Notes: generated by a model not told the origin, from the sequence alone. Counted from the stretch's first letter, positions 8,475-16,348 are shown. The stretch: DNA of 36,294 bases from Nocardia sienata NBRC 100364 (GCF_001613205.1 NZ_BDBX01000064.1:1-36294), one strand, 5' to 3'. Made by a program: numbers and translations.

Positions 8475-8611
8475 GAATCGGCTCGCGTTGTACCTCGGGG
8501 ACCGGGATATCCGACCCGGAACCAAGTGGACGTGTGTTCAACTCGGCCCAGACTAGTACGGAGCGCAAGAGCGCGGGCGCTGTTGCGCCCGGCGCGGCGC
8601 ACGTGCGGCAG

Positions 8612-8842
8612 CTATCGGTGCGCCATGCGCCACCGGCCGGTGGACCACAGCAGAGCACCCACGGCCGCCCCCAGCAGGACTCCGGCCTGTACCGACCCCA
8701 GGACGACGGCCACCACCAGGAACACCAGCGATCCCACGATCAGCGCCTCCAGCTTGTATACCGGCCAGCGCGACCCCGCGATATCCACAACCGCCGGGCC
8801 GCGGACGGCGGCACGCGGGGCGGTGAGATGGGATGCGGTCAT
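8612..8842 (-). CDS. Small two-helix membrane protein
   Basis: 76 residues. A polar N-terminus (about 33 residues) is followed by two hydrophobic helices at about 34-50 and 52-66, split by a short turn, and a basic C-terminus (TGRWRMAHR). I do not recognise a named family. Support for it being real: a TAGCCT -10 box at 8849-8854 ends 6 bases before the ATG, with TGGACC at 8873-8878 as the -35 box and an 18-bp spacer. The hydrophobic profile is coherent. It lies between the amidase gene and the divergent deazaflavin gene. Confidence 0.7.
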   Translation of the reverse strand: MTASHLTAPRAAVRGPAVVDIAGSRWPVYKLEALIVGSLVFLVVAVVLGSVQAGVLLGAAVGALLWSTGRWRMAHR

Positions 8843-8848
8843 ATGTTC

Positions 8849-8878
8849 AGGCTACCCGTGGAGGCGGTGTTCGGTCCA
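8849..8878 (-). promoter_or_regulatory. Leaderless promoter of the small membrane protein gene
   Basis: Read on the minus strand, TGGACC (-35, 8878-8873), an 18-bp spacer and TAGCCT (-10, 8854-8849) end 6 bases before the ATG at 8842. Spacing predicts transcription starting at the start codon. Confidence 0.55.
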
Positions 8879-9033
8879 TCGAACTTTTGTCTTCCCGCCC
8901 ACACACTCCGCCGTCCGGCGCGGAACGCCCCGCGGACGGCCGGCTCCGCGGGCCCGGCCGCCCCGCGGGCCCTATCCGGCCAGGTCGGACCGCCCGGGGA
9001 ACAAGCGGCCCCGGGGGGGACGTTTCCCGGGAT

Positions 9034-9468
9034 ATGCCATTGACTGGAGAATACGCACCGTCCACATCCGACTGGGCCCGCGAACAGGCCGAGAAGATCG
9101 AGAACTCCGGCGGTACCGAGGGCACCACCATGCAGGGTATGCCGGTGGTGGTGCTGACCACCGTCGGCAACAAGACCGGCAAACTGCGCAAGACCGCGCT
9201 CATGCGGGTCGAATACGACGGCGAGTACGCGATCGTCGCCTCGCTGGGCGGCGCGCCGAAGCATCCCGTCTGGTACCACAACGTGGTAGCCGAACCCCAT
9301 GTGGAACTGCAGGACGGCACTGTCACCAAGGACTACACCGCCCGCGAGGTGTTCGGCGAGGAGAAGGCACTCTGGTGGGCTCGGGCGGTCGCCGCCTACC
9401 CGCCCTATGCCGACTATCAGCTCAAGACCGATCGCCAGATCCCGGTCTTCGTGCTCACCCCGCGCTGA
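9034..9468 (+). CDS. Deazaflavin (F420)-dependent nitroreductase-family protein, Rv1558-like
   Basis: A 144-residue protein of the Ddn/DUF385 split-barrel family that binds coenzyme F420. Family motifs are present: VVVLTTVGNKTGKLRKTALMR (the basic KTGKLRKT segment contacts cofactor phosphates), SLGGAPKHPVWYHNVVAEP (the P-x-WYHNL-type signature) and a C-terminal DRQIPVFVLTPR. From memory, the N-terminus MPLTGEYAPS matches M. tuberculosis Rv1558, which also sits beside ilvA; this supports both the start and the synteny. An in-frame extension upstream to 8833 is compositionally non-coding. The natural substrate is unknown; relatives reduce quinones or nitroimidazoles. Confidence 0.9.
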   Translation: MPLTGEYAPSTSDWAREQAEKIENSGGTEGTTMQGMPVVVLTTVGNKTGKLRKTALMRVEYDGEYAIVASLGGAPKHPVWYHNVVAEPHVELQDGTVTKDYTAREVFGEEKALWWARAVAAYPPYADYQLKTDRQIPVFVLTPR

Positions 9469-9577
9469 CGAACCGGTCCGGGCGTGGTTCCGGCAGCCCC
9501 CGAACCACGCCGCCCAGATGAACGAAAGCGCAGGACACGCCCACCCGCCGCGCGCTCCGGCCGCGGTGGGTGGCAGC

Positions 9578-10933
9578 ATGGACCGGGTGTCCGATGTGCT
9601 CACTCACCTGCCAGAAGCCCGTCCCGCGTTGACCGCGGACGAGATCGACGCCGCAGCCAAACGCATCGCCGACATCATCGAGCCCACCCCTCTACAACCA
9701 TGCCCACGCCTATCGCAGCTCACCGGCGCCCAGGTGTACCTCAAACGCGAAGATCTCACCGTCGTCCGCTCCTACAAGCTGCGCGGCGCATACAACCTGG
9801 TGGTGCAACTCAGCGATTCCGAGCGCGCGGCGGGCGTGGTCGCCGCGAGCGCCGGTAACCACGCCCAGGGCGTGGCATTCGCCTGCCGCGCCATGGGTAT
9901 CACCGGCCGCATCTACGTCCCCACCACCACCCCCAAACAGAAGCGTGACCGGATCCGGGTCCACGGCGGCGATTTCGTCGAACTGATCGCCGTCGGCGAG
10001 ACCTTCGACGCCGCGGCCGCCGCGGCCGCCGACGATGTCCGGCGCACCGGCGCCACCATGGTGCCCCCGTTCGACGACACCCGGACCGCCGCCGGGCAGG
10101 GCACCATCGCCGCCGAGATCCTCGAGCAGCTCGGGACCGCGCCGGATCTGGTGGTGGTCCCTGTCGGCGGCGGCGGATGCCTCGCCGGTATCGGCACCTA
10201 TCTGCGAGAACGCGCCCCACAGACAGCGATTCTGGCGGCCGAGCCCGCCGGCGCCGCGTCGATGACCGCGGCGCTGGTCGCGGGCGGGCCGGTGACCCTG
10301 CCCGAGGTCGACCCGTTCGTCGACGGCGCCGCGGTCCGCCGGATCGGCCGGGTCCCCTACGACGCGGTCGCCGGTTTCGGCGGACGGGTCGTCTCGCACG
10401 GTTCCCTGCCCCTGCTCATCTCGACCGACCCTCCCGGCGGTGCCGGCTCCTTCCGGCTGCTGCAGGTGGACGAGGGAGCAGTCTGCACCGCCATGCTGGA
10501 CCTGTACCAGAGCGAGGGGATCATCGCCGAGCCCGCCGGCGCGCTGGCGGTCACCGCGCTGCTGGAATCACCGCCGGAACCCGGCTCCACCGTGGTGTGC
10601 CTGGTCTCGGGCGGGAACAACGATGTCTCCCGCTACGGCGAGGTCATCGAACGTTCGCTGGTGCACCAGGGGCTCAAGCACTATTTCCTGGTGGACTTCC
10701 CACAGGAACCAGGAGCGCTGCGCCGGTTCCTCGACGAAGTACTCGGTCCCGAAGACGACATCACCTTGTTCGAATACGTCAAACGCAACAACCGGGAAAC
10801 CGGTGCCGCGCTGGTCGGCGTCGAACTGGGCGAACGTACCGGCCTGCAACCGCTGCTGGACCGGATCGCCCATTCGCCGATCCAGTGTGAGCGGCTCGAG
10901 CCGGGTTCCCCGGCCTACCGCTACCTGACCTGA
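9578..10933 (+). CDS. ilvA: Threonine ammonia-lyase (threonine deaminase), biosynthetic
   Basis: PLP enzyme that turns threonine into 2-oxobutanoate, the first step of isoleucine synthesis. The PLP lysine is Lys67 in SYKLRGAYN, the substrate loop is SAGNHAQGVA (91-100), and the phosphate-binding loop is PVGGGGCLAG (195-204). A C-terminal ACT-like regulatory domain begins near KHYFLVDFPQEPGALRRFL (about 367-385) and ends EPGSPAYRYLT, typical of actinobacterial IlvA. The length from ATG 9578 is 451, longer than the usual 420-430. The excess lies at about residues 266-294 (GFGGRVVSHGSLP and on), just before the conserved VDEGAVCTAM. GTG 9587 and ATG 9518 are alternative starts. It follows the Rv1558-like gene, as in mycobacteria, and ends 4 bp from the convergent hydrolase gene. 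Confidence 0.95.
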   Translation: MDRVSDVLTHLPEARPALTADEIDAAAKRIADIIEPTPLQPCPRLSQLTGAQVYLKREDLTVVRSYKLRGAYNLVVQLSDSERAAGVVAASAGNHAQGVAFACRAMGITGRIYVPTTTPKQKRDRIRVHGGDFVELIAVGETFDAAAAAAADDVRRTGATMVPPFDDTRTAAGQGTIAAEILEQLGTAPDLVVVPVGGGGCLAGIGTYLRERAPQTAILAAEPAGAASMTAALVAGGPVTLPEVDPFVDGAAVRRIGRVPYDAVAGFGGRVVSHGSLPLLISTDPPGGAGSFRLLQVDEGAVCTAMLDLYQSEGIIAEPAGALAVTALLESPPEPGSTVVCLVSGGNNDVSRYGEVIERSLVHQGLKHYFLVDFPQEPGALRRFLDEVLGPEDDITLFEYVKRNNRETGAALVGVELGERTGLQPLLDRIAHSPIQCERLEPGSPAYRYLT

Positions 10934-10937
10934 GTGA

Positions 10938-12161
10938 TCAGGCCGCGGCCTCCCGGGGAGCGCCGCGGCCGATCCGGGCGGCCGAGCGCGCTCCGGACAT
11001 GACCAGGGGCAGCAACCAGGCGAACGCGGACTGATCCACGGCCAGGGTTTCCATCGCCAGGCGGTTGTGCACGAAACCGATCGAGATACCGCTGTCCGGA
11101 TCCGCCCAGCCGAACGAGCCGCCCAGGCCGATATGACCGAACCCGCGGGGCGCACCCAGGGTGGGCATGGAGTGGTAGCCGAGATGCCAAAAGGGTCCCA
11201 TATAGAGGAACAACCCGGTATCCGGCCGGAACCGTTCGATCCGGCGGATGGCCTGTACGGCGGCGCCGGACAGGTACCGCCGACCTCCGGCGAGGCCGTT
11301 GCAGGCCAGCGGTTCGTACACCGCGGCCAGGCCGTTGGCACTGCACACTCCGTTGGCGGCCGGCATCTCACTGTCCAGCAGCGGCGGGTTCGGGCCGGTC
11401 AAAATGGCCTCGGCCCCGGGGATGAACAGCGAACGGCTGCTGACGCCGAGCGCGCCGGGGATGGCCTGCAGCAGCGTGACCAGCCGGGATCCACGCGGAG
11501 TGCCGGCGAAGGAGAAGCCCGCGCCGAAGCTCTCGGCCGCCACGGTGACCGAACCCGTGGGCGGACGGCCCAGGTGCACGCCGTCGGTCCCCAGTGGGAT
11601 CGCGACCTCGCGCTGGAACAGTTCCTTCATGCTGACACCGGTGACCTCGCGGGCCAGTCCGGCGAGCAGCCAGCCGAAGGTCATCGCGTGGTAGGCCGGG
11701 ACACCGAGCAGTCGATCCGGGGTGGCGGCGGCCAGACGTTCGGCCATGAGTTCATGGTCGAGCAGTTCGGCCCCCTGCACCGCCAGGGCGCCGACACCGG
11801 ACAGACCGGCCGAATGGGTCAATATCTGCCGGACGGTGATCTTGTCCTTGTTGTTACAACCGAACGCGGGCCAGTATTCACAGACGGGGGCGTCGTAGTC
11901 GATGAGACCGCGATCGGCGAGCCGATGCACGACCGTGGCCGCGATACCTTTGGTCGCCGAGAAGACCACCGCGCCGGTATCACGAGTCCAGGGGCGGTCC
12001 GACGCGGACTCCCCCGTCCAGATATCGAGAACCGGTTCCCCGTGCCGGTACACCGCCAGCGCCGCACCTACGCCCTTCCGGCCACCGTAGACCCGGGTGA
12101 ATGCGGACGTCAGCCGCCGAAATTCTGCTCCGGCGTTACCGGAATAAGCGACGCTGCTCAT
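10938..12161 (-). CDS. Serine hydrolase of the beta-lactamase/esterase (EstB-like) family
   Basis: A 407-residue protein with the class C beta-lactamase fold used by esterases. The catalytic SxxK is Ser68-Ala-Thr-Lys71 in VFSATKG. The tyrosine motif is in AYHAMTFGW (Tyr157), and FGHIGLGGSFGW (His343-Ile-Gly345) replaces the KTG of true beta-lactamases, which points to an esterase or lipase. HSAGLSG (116-122) is also typical. No signal peptide is visible, so it is probably cytoplasmic, like several mycobacterial Lip proteins. A promoter with a palindrome over the -10 box lies directly upstream, so the gene is probably repressed by a dimeric regulator. The natural ester substrate is unknown. 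Confidence 0.9.
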   Translation of the reverse strand: MSSVAYSGNAGAEFRRLTSAFTRVYGGRKGVGAALAVYRHGEPVLDIWTGESASDRPWTRDTGAVVFSATKGIAATVVHRLADRGLIDYDAPVCEYWPAFGCNNKDKITVRQILTHSAGLSGVGALAVQGAELLDHELMAERLAAATPDRLLGVPAYHAMTFGWLLAGLAREVTGVSMKELFQREVAIPLGTDGVHLGRPPTGSVTVAAESFGAGFSFAGTPRGSRLVTLLQAIPGALGVSSRSLFIPGAEAILTGPNPPLLDSEMPAANGVCSANGLAAVYEPLACNGLAGGRRYLSGAAVQAIRRIERFRPDTGLFLYMGPFWHLGYHSMPTLGAPRGFGHIGLGGSFGWADPDSGISIGFVHNRLAMETLAVDQSAFAWLLPLVMSGARSAARIGRGAPREAAA

Positions 12162-12176
12162 CCTTACACAGTAAGG
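12162..12176. promoter_or_regulatory. Palindromic operator abutting the hydrolase start codon
   Basis: A perfect 6+3+6 inverted repeat, CCTTAC-ACA-GTAAGG, ends exactly at the base before the ATG at 12161. It covers the -10 box, so a bound protein would block transcription. The CTTAC/GTAAG half-sites resemble those of many actinobacterial TetR regulators. The regulator is not identified; the neighbouring ArsR-GNAT gene has a different palindrome. Confidence 0.65.
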
Positions 12177-12196
12177 TCATCGGAGGTTTCCGGCAA
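12168..12196 (-). promoter_or_regulatory. Leaderless promoter of the hydrolase gene
   Basis: On the minus strand TTGCCG (-35, 12196-12191), a 17-bp spacer and TACTGT (-10, 12173-12168) end 6 bases before the ATG. The spacing fits a transcript starting at the start codon. The -10 box lies inside the CCTTAC/GTAAGG palindrome. Confidence 0.68.
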
Positions 12197-12611
12197 TGGC
12201 AGTCCCGGACGCCGTACCGCCGGGTGCGCGGCCGGACCGCCCGACGCCGGCCGCCGGCACGGCCGTGCCGAATCCCGCCCGGACACCTGAATGTAATCGT
12301 TCGCTGCGGCTATCCACCGGAAAATTCGTTGTCGGCACTTTCCGGTCCGACCGCAATTCCACCGGCCCGACAGGAAACGAATCGGTAAAGAATTCGCACT
12401 CTCACTCCGGCATGGAATAGGTACCGCATCCGGCCACCAGCGATCCACCCGCGCCCGGGTCGTACCGGTGCGCGATGAAAACGATTTCGCACAGACGCCC
12501 CGGTCGAACGCGTATTCCGATATCCGCCGGTCGGCCCTCGGCCATCGCGCCCGAATGCGGTCGCGGCCACCGGCGATAGTGGCCCCCGCAATATCGACGA
12601 CACTGGATAAA
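12197..12611. other. Gene-free stretch between hydrolase and ArsR-GNAT genes
   Basis: No convincing gene in either direction: open frames here lack family resemblance and have mixed third-base composition, including AT-richer patches near 12320-12420 and 12470-12530. An 11-base string, ATAGTGGCCCC, at 12576-12586 recurs at 12654-12664, where it forms the end of the ArsR-GNAT -10 box and leader; the upstream copy is not followed by a start codon. The stretch may be the site of an old deletion or insertion, but no repeat, IS end or tRNA was found. Confidence 0.5.
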
Positions 12612-12658
12612 CCCGGAAAGTCGACTTTCTCGGGTGAAATATCTTCCGTCGATATAGT
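12612..12658 (+). promoter_or_regulatory. ArsR-GNAT promoter and palindromic operators
   Basis: The -10 box TATAGT (12653-12658) ends 6 bases before the ATG at 12665, so the transcript is probably leaderless. A perfect 14-bp palindrome, GAAAGTCGACTTTC, lies at 12616-12629, and its arms extend as CCCG/CGGG with one unpaired base (12612-12634). A second inverted repeat, ATATC-N7-GATAT, spans 12639-12655 and overlaps the -10 box. Either could be the autoregulatory site of the ArsR domain. No clear -35 box was found. Confidence 0.6.
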
Positions 12659-12664
12659 GGCCCC

Positions 12665-13525
12665 ATGACCTCCTTGGCACCGCCGGTCGTGCGGAACCAG
12701 GTGCGCGGCGACGCGCTCCCGGTCGCCGACGCGGCCATATACGCAGGCTGGTTCTCCTGCCTGGCCGACCCGACCCGGGTCCGGTTACTGCACCAGGTCG
12801 CCACGAGCCCCGCCGGCATCCACATCGGCGAAATCGCCGAAGCACTCGGTATCGGACAGCCGACCGTCTCCCACCATGTCCGCAAGCTCACCGACGCCGG
12901 GTTCGTGACAGTACACAAAGAGGGCACTGCCACCCTCGTCACCGTCGATCCACACCGCTGCACCGAATTGCCGCACACCGCCGACGCGGTGATGGGCCTG
13001 CTCACCCCCCGGCCACCCGGCCCGGACGAGCCGCCTCGCGATATCACCGTCCGGGCGCTGACCGACGCGGACTGGGAACCCGTGCGCGCCATCTACGCCG
13101 CCCGCGGGACGGCCTACCCCGCGGTCGGCGCCGCCGCCGCACCCGACCGGGAGACCCTGGACCGCCAATGGCTGCCCGGGCACCGCTGGGTCGCCGAGGC
13201 CGACGGCCGGATCGCCGGATGGGCGGCCCTCACCCCGGTCTCGGGCCAGGAGTTCTATCGGGACGTCGCCGACAGTTGCGTGATGGTCGCCGACGACCTC
13301 GAGGGTCGCGGCGTCGGCACCGCGTTACTGCGCCGCCAGGTCACCGCCGCCGAGGACGCGGGCCTGCGCGCCCTGCAGACCACCGCGTTCCCGGAGGATC
13401 GGGCCGGCATTTCGCTACACCACGCGGCGGGTTTCCGCACCGTCGGTATCCGGGAGCGCAGCGGCCGCTCCGAAGGCCGCTGGCGCGACGCGGTGCTGCT
13501 CGAGCGGCGCAGCCCGCTGAACTGA
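12665..13525 (+). CDS. ArsR-family HTH fused to GNAT N-acetyltransferase
   Basis: 286 residues with two domains. Residues 1-115 are an ArsR/SmtB winged helix: WFSCLADPTRVRLLHQV (29-45), the recognition region IGQPTVSHHVRKLTDAGFV (63-81), and a wing with EGTATLVTV. Residues 125-286 are a GNAT domain resembling phosphinothricin-type acetyltransferases: ITVRALTDADWEPVRAIY, the acetyl-CoA loop DLEGRGVGTALL (211-222), and LHHAAGFRTVGIRERSG near the end. Cys32 and Cys99 are the only cysteines of the ArsR part and could bind a thiophilic ligand, but the pair is distant in sequence. GNAT relatives called ArsN acetylate arsinothricin or phosphinothricin, so a regulator carrying its own resistance enzyme is possible. 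A strong hairpin 10 bases after the stop ends the unit. Confidence 0.9.
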   Translation: MTSLAPPVVRNQVRGDALPVADAAIYAGWFSCLADPTRVRLLHQVATSPAGIHIGEIAEALGIGQPTVSHHVRKLTDAGFVTVHKEGTATLVTVDPHRCTELPHTADAVMGLLTPRPPGPDEPPRDITVRALTDADWEPVRAIYAARGTAYPAVGAAAAPDRETLDRQWLPGHRWVAEADGRIAGWAALTPVSGQEFYRDVADSCVMVADDLEGRGVGTALLRRQVTAAEDAGLRALQTTAFPEDRAGISLHHAAGFRTVGIRERSGRSEGRWRDAVLLERRSPLN

Positions 13526-13535
13526 CCATCCCGGC

Positions 13536-13564
13536 CGTAGCGGCGCCCGCTGGGCGTCGCTACG
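13536..13564 (+). terminator. Strong hairpin terminator after the ArsR-GNAT gene
   Basis: CGTAGCGGCGCCC pairs with GGGCGTCGCTACG over 13 base pairs (one G-U) with a 3-nt GCT loop, starting 10 bases after the stop codon. No U-tract follows. Position and stability suit a transcription terminator of the actinobacterial type. Confidence 0.75.
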
Positions 13565-13696
13565 TCCCGGTCCGGACCGGCCAGCAGGATCATCTTCAGA
13601 CACGGGGGCATCGGTTCGGCTCCGGCCGGGCGGTCGTGGCCGAGAACGGCCGCCCGGCCGGTCATCGGTACGGCCGAGCGCGCGATCATTACCCCT

Positions 13697-14980
13697 GTGG
13701 AGCTACGACAGGCGGCGCACAGCACCGAAGAAGTGGTCGGACTGGTCGCACAGACATTCCTCCGGAACCGCGACGAGTTCATCGCCCAGTTGTCGCACCT
13801 GATGCGCACTCAGGTGCCGACACTGGACCAGGACCCCCGGCTCCGTGAACTGATGGACGACGGTACGACCGACAACCTGATGGAAGCGCTGCAATTCCTG
13901 CAGAACGAGGCCGGCGAGGACGATGTCAGGGCCCCGGAGCGGGCCCTGACATACGCCCGAATCCTCGCTCAGCGCGATGTGCCGGCCTCGGCGTTGATGC
14001 GGGCGTACCGGATCGGGCAGGCCGGATTCCTGGACACCGGTATGCGATACGCGATCGAATTCGGCGGCGGCGGCCCGGTGAGCACCTCGGCGATCGTCCG
14101 CATCGTCAACCGCACTTCGGTCTACATCGATCGGGTCTGTGAGCAGGTCGGTGTCGCCTATGAACAGGAACGCGACCGCTGGGTCGGCAACCGGGGCGGA
14201 CTACGGCAGCAGTGGGTGACCCGGCTGCTCAGCGGCACGGCCACCGATACCGAGGCAGCCGAGCAGGTGCTGCGCTATCCGCTCACCCGCGGGCACCTCG
14301 CGATAGACACCTGGACCGACCCGCATATCGACCCCGCCACCGCCGTGGAGGTTTTCGACCACCTCCGCACGGCGCTGGCCACCGTGTTCGATCGGGCGCA
14401 CGGGAACCTGCTGGTGCCGGTGGACGAACACGAGGCCCGGATATGGTTCGCCCTCCCGCACGAGATACCCGTCGACAGTGCCGCGATCGAACAATTGCTT
14501 TCCGACCGGGCTCTGCCGGTGCGGGCGGCCTTCGGTGGTTACGGCACCGGGGTCGCCGGCTTCCGGCGCACCGCGGGTCAGGCCGACCGGGTACGCCGCC
14601 TCGCACTGCTGGGCGGGGAGCGTGGCGCCCGGGTGCTGTCGTATCCGGATGTGTCCGCGGTCGCGCTGCTGGCCGGCGATATCGATACCCTGCGCGAATT
14701 CGTCGCCGACGAACTCGGCGAACTGGCGGTGGACAACGAACGCAATCTCTGGCTGCGCGAGACACTGCGCGTATTCCTCGCGGTGAACCGCAGTTACGCC
14801 GCGGCCGCCACCCGGCTGGCCGTCCATCGCAACACCGTCCAGTATCGCGTCCGGCAGGCGCTGAACCTCATCGGCGTGAGCACCGACGCACCCGGCGCGG
14901 ATCTGTATCCGCGGCTGGCCCTGCAGGCCACCCACCTGCTCGGCGCCGCGGTGCTGCGACCGGATACGAGACAGCACTGA
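13697..14980 (+). CDS. PucR/CdaR-type transcriptional regulator
   Basis: A 427-residue regulator that ends with the PucR C-terminal HTH: ETLRVFLAVNRSYAAAATRLAVHRNTVQYRVRQALNLIG, about 50 residues from the end. The N-terminal third is helical (RDEFIAQLSHLMRTQVP at about 25-41) and resembles the RsbT-like sensor region found in actinobacterial members; the middle is a GGDEF-like degenerate fold. The start is a GTG; the base before it is not decisive, and no good Shine-Dalgarno is seen. It lies upstream of the lactonase gene, 355 bp away, and could control it, but this is only inferred from proximity. The effector is unknown. Confidence 0.85.
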   Translation: MELRQAAHSTEEVVGLVAQTFLRNRDEFIAQLSHLMRTQVPTLDQDPRLRELMDDGTTDNLMEALQFLQNEAGEDDVRAPERALTYARILAQRDVPASALMRAYRIGQAGFLDTGMRYAIEFGGGGPVSTSAIVRIVNRTSVYIDRVCEQVGVAYEQERDRWVGNRGGLRQQWVTRLLSGTATDTEAAEQVLRYPLTRGHLAIDTWTDPHIDPATAVEVFDHLRTALATVFDRAHGNLLVPVDEHEARIWFALPHEIPVDSAAIEQLLSDRALPVRAAFGGYGTGVAGFRRTAGQADRVRRLALLGGERGARVLSYPDVSAVALLAGDIDTLREFVADELGELAVDNERNLWLRETLRVFLAVNRSYAAAATRLAVHRNTVQYRVRQALNLIGVSTDAPGADLYPRLALQATHLLGAAVLRPDTRQH

Positions 14981-15335
14981 GCCGCGGGCACCGATACCGC
15001 CCGAACCGGCAGGGCGTCCCGGGCGCCGCCGACCGGGTGTGAATCCGTTCGGCCATGGCGCGGCCGTACTCCGACGTCTGTGCGATCTCGGCGGCGCGCA
15101 CGATGCCGCATGTGCTCAGCGCACAAATGCCGGCCGAGCTTTCATGCGGCCGGGATATGGTCCGCCCCACAGCTCGCGCCGTAAGGTTCAGTCATCCCCG
15201 GAAACCGGTGTCCACCTGAGTAGTTGGTCCCCCGGCAACCGGTTCGCCGCGCCCGCCACGGGTGGTGTCGCGGACCGATCCCATCCGTCGTGCCGGCGTC
15301 GTCGCGCTGCGCGCTGCCCTCTTCCAGGAGTTCTC
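14981..15335. other. 355-bp intergenic region upstream of the lactonase gene
   Basis: The lactonase frame is open through much of this region, but there is no family similarity and the strong ribosome-binding site is at its right end. A modest hairpin (GCATGTGC with GCACAAATGC, two bases bulged) at about 15108-15130 could be a weak terminator. TATGGT and TAAGGT at about 15156-15190 are possible -10 boxes without matching -35 boxes. Nothing else was recognised. Confidence 0.45.
15326..15330 (+). promoter_or_regulatory. Ribosome-binding site that fixes the lactonase start
   Basis: AGGAG lies 5 bases before the GTG at 15336. It decides for this start over several in-frame upstream codons. Confidence 0.8.
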
Positions 15336-16319
15336 GTGCCCTCGATCCAAACCGTCCGCGGTGCCGTGGACACCGCCGATCTCGGTGTCACCCTCATGCA
15401 CGAGCATGTTTTCGTGCTCAGCTCCGATGTGCAACAGAACTATTCGCAGGAGTGGGGGTCGGAGGACGAACGGATCGAGGACGCGGTCCGGCAACTGACC
15501 ACTGCCTACGAGGCCGGTGTGCGCACGATCGTGGACCCGACGGTGGTGGGCCTGGGCCGCTACATCCCCCGGATCGCGCAGATCGCGCAGCGGGTCCCGC
15601 TGCAACTGATCGTGGCCACCGGCCTCTACACCTACAACGATGTCCCGTTCTTCTTCCACTACCGTGGACCCGCGCTCGACCCCCTGGTGGGCACTCATGT
15701 CCCCGATCCGATGGTCGATATGTTCGTCGGCGATATCCGCGACGGCATCGCCGGGACCGGCGTCCGGGCGGGCATGCTCAAATGCGCGATCGACGCGGAG
15801 GGACTGACGCCCGGTGTCGAACGGGTGATGCGGGCGGTGGCCCGGGCCCACCACGAGACCGGGGTGCCGATCACCGTGCACACCCACCCCGAATCGGGGT
15901 CCGGTTTCGAGGTCAAACGCGTCATGTGCGCCGAGGAAGGCGTCGATCCGACCCGGATCGTCCTGGGCCACAGCGGCGACACCACGGATCTGGACTATCT
16001 GACCGCACTCGCGGACTCCGGATTCGTCCTGGGCATGGATCGATTCGGGATCAATCTGGAGACCACCTTCGAGGCGCGCGCCGACACCCTCATCGAAATG
16101 GTGCGCCGCGGCTATGCCGAACGCATGGTGCTCTCGCAGGACGCCAGCTGCTATATCGACTGGATCGAACCGGCCATGCGGGCGGCGGTCCTGCCCCAGT
16201 GGCACTACACCCATCTGTTCGACGACGTCTTCCCCTATGTGCTGGATCGCGGTATCGAGGAGCGGCAGCTGCAGACGATGCTCGTCGAAGTGCCCCGCAG
16301 GTTCTTCGCCGGCGGGTGA
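15336..16319 (+). CDS. Phosphotriesterase-like lactonase (PLL)
   Basis: A 327-residue binuclear metallohydrolase of the amidohydrolase superfamily. Metal ligands are all visible: His22-Glu-His24 in LMHEHVF, the carboxylated Lys149 in MLKCAID, His182/His184 in VHTHPES, His212 in GHSGDTTD and Asp235 in GMDRFG. The GLYTYNDVPFFFHY segment (96-109) with its tyrosines is typical of PLLs rather than of true phosphotriesterases. From memory it is close to M. tuberculosis Rv0230c (PPH) and related to QsdA, an acyl-homoserine-lactone lactonase of Rhodococcus. Likely activity: hydrolysis of lactones, possibly quorum quenching, with weak paraoxonase activity. It starts at a GTG with a clear AGGAG site. 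A hairpin follows 29 bases after the stop. Confidence 0.93.
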   Translation: MPSIQTVRGAVDTADLGVTLMHEHVFVLSSDVQQNYSQEWGSEDERIEDAVRQLTTAYEAGVRTIVDPTVVGLGRYIPRIAQIAQRVPLQLIVATGLYTYNDVPFFFHYRGPALDPLVGTHVPDPMVDMFVGDIRDGIAGTGVRAGMLKCAIDAEGLTPGVERVMRAVARAHHETGVPITVHTHPESGSGFEVKRVMCAEEGVDPTRIVLGHSGDTTDLDYLTALADSGFVLGMDRFGINLETTFEARADTLIEMVRRGYAERMVLSQDASCYIDWIEPAMRAAVLPQWHYTHLFDDVFPYVLDRGIEERQLQTMLVEVPRRFFAGG

Positions 16320-16348
16320 ACCGCGGTGCCGTGGCGCGGGCGGCCGCA

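Noticed and set aside
10938..12161. True beta-lactamase
   Set aside because: HIG replaces KTG and no signal peptide is seen, which fits an esterase-type member.
12310..13092. Minus-strand open frames across the 488-bp gap and ArsR-GNAT gene
   Set aside because: They overlap a well-supported gene and show no coherent protein; the gap itself has mixed codon composition.
12665..13525. Part of a full arsenic-resistance (ars) operon
   Set aside because: No arsB, arsC, acr3 or arsM gene lies on either side.
14981..15335. Extended N-terminus of the lactonase
   Set aside because: AGGAG is placed correctly for GTG 15336, and the protein from there matches family length.
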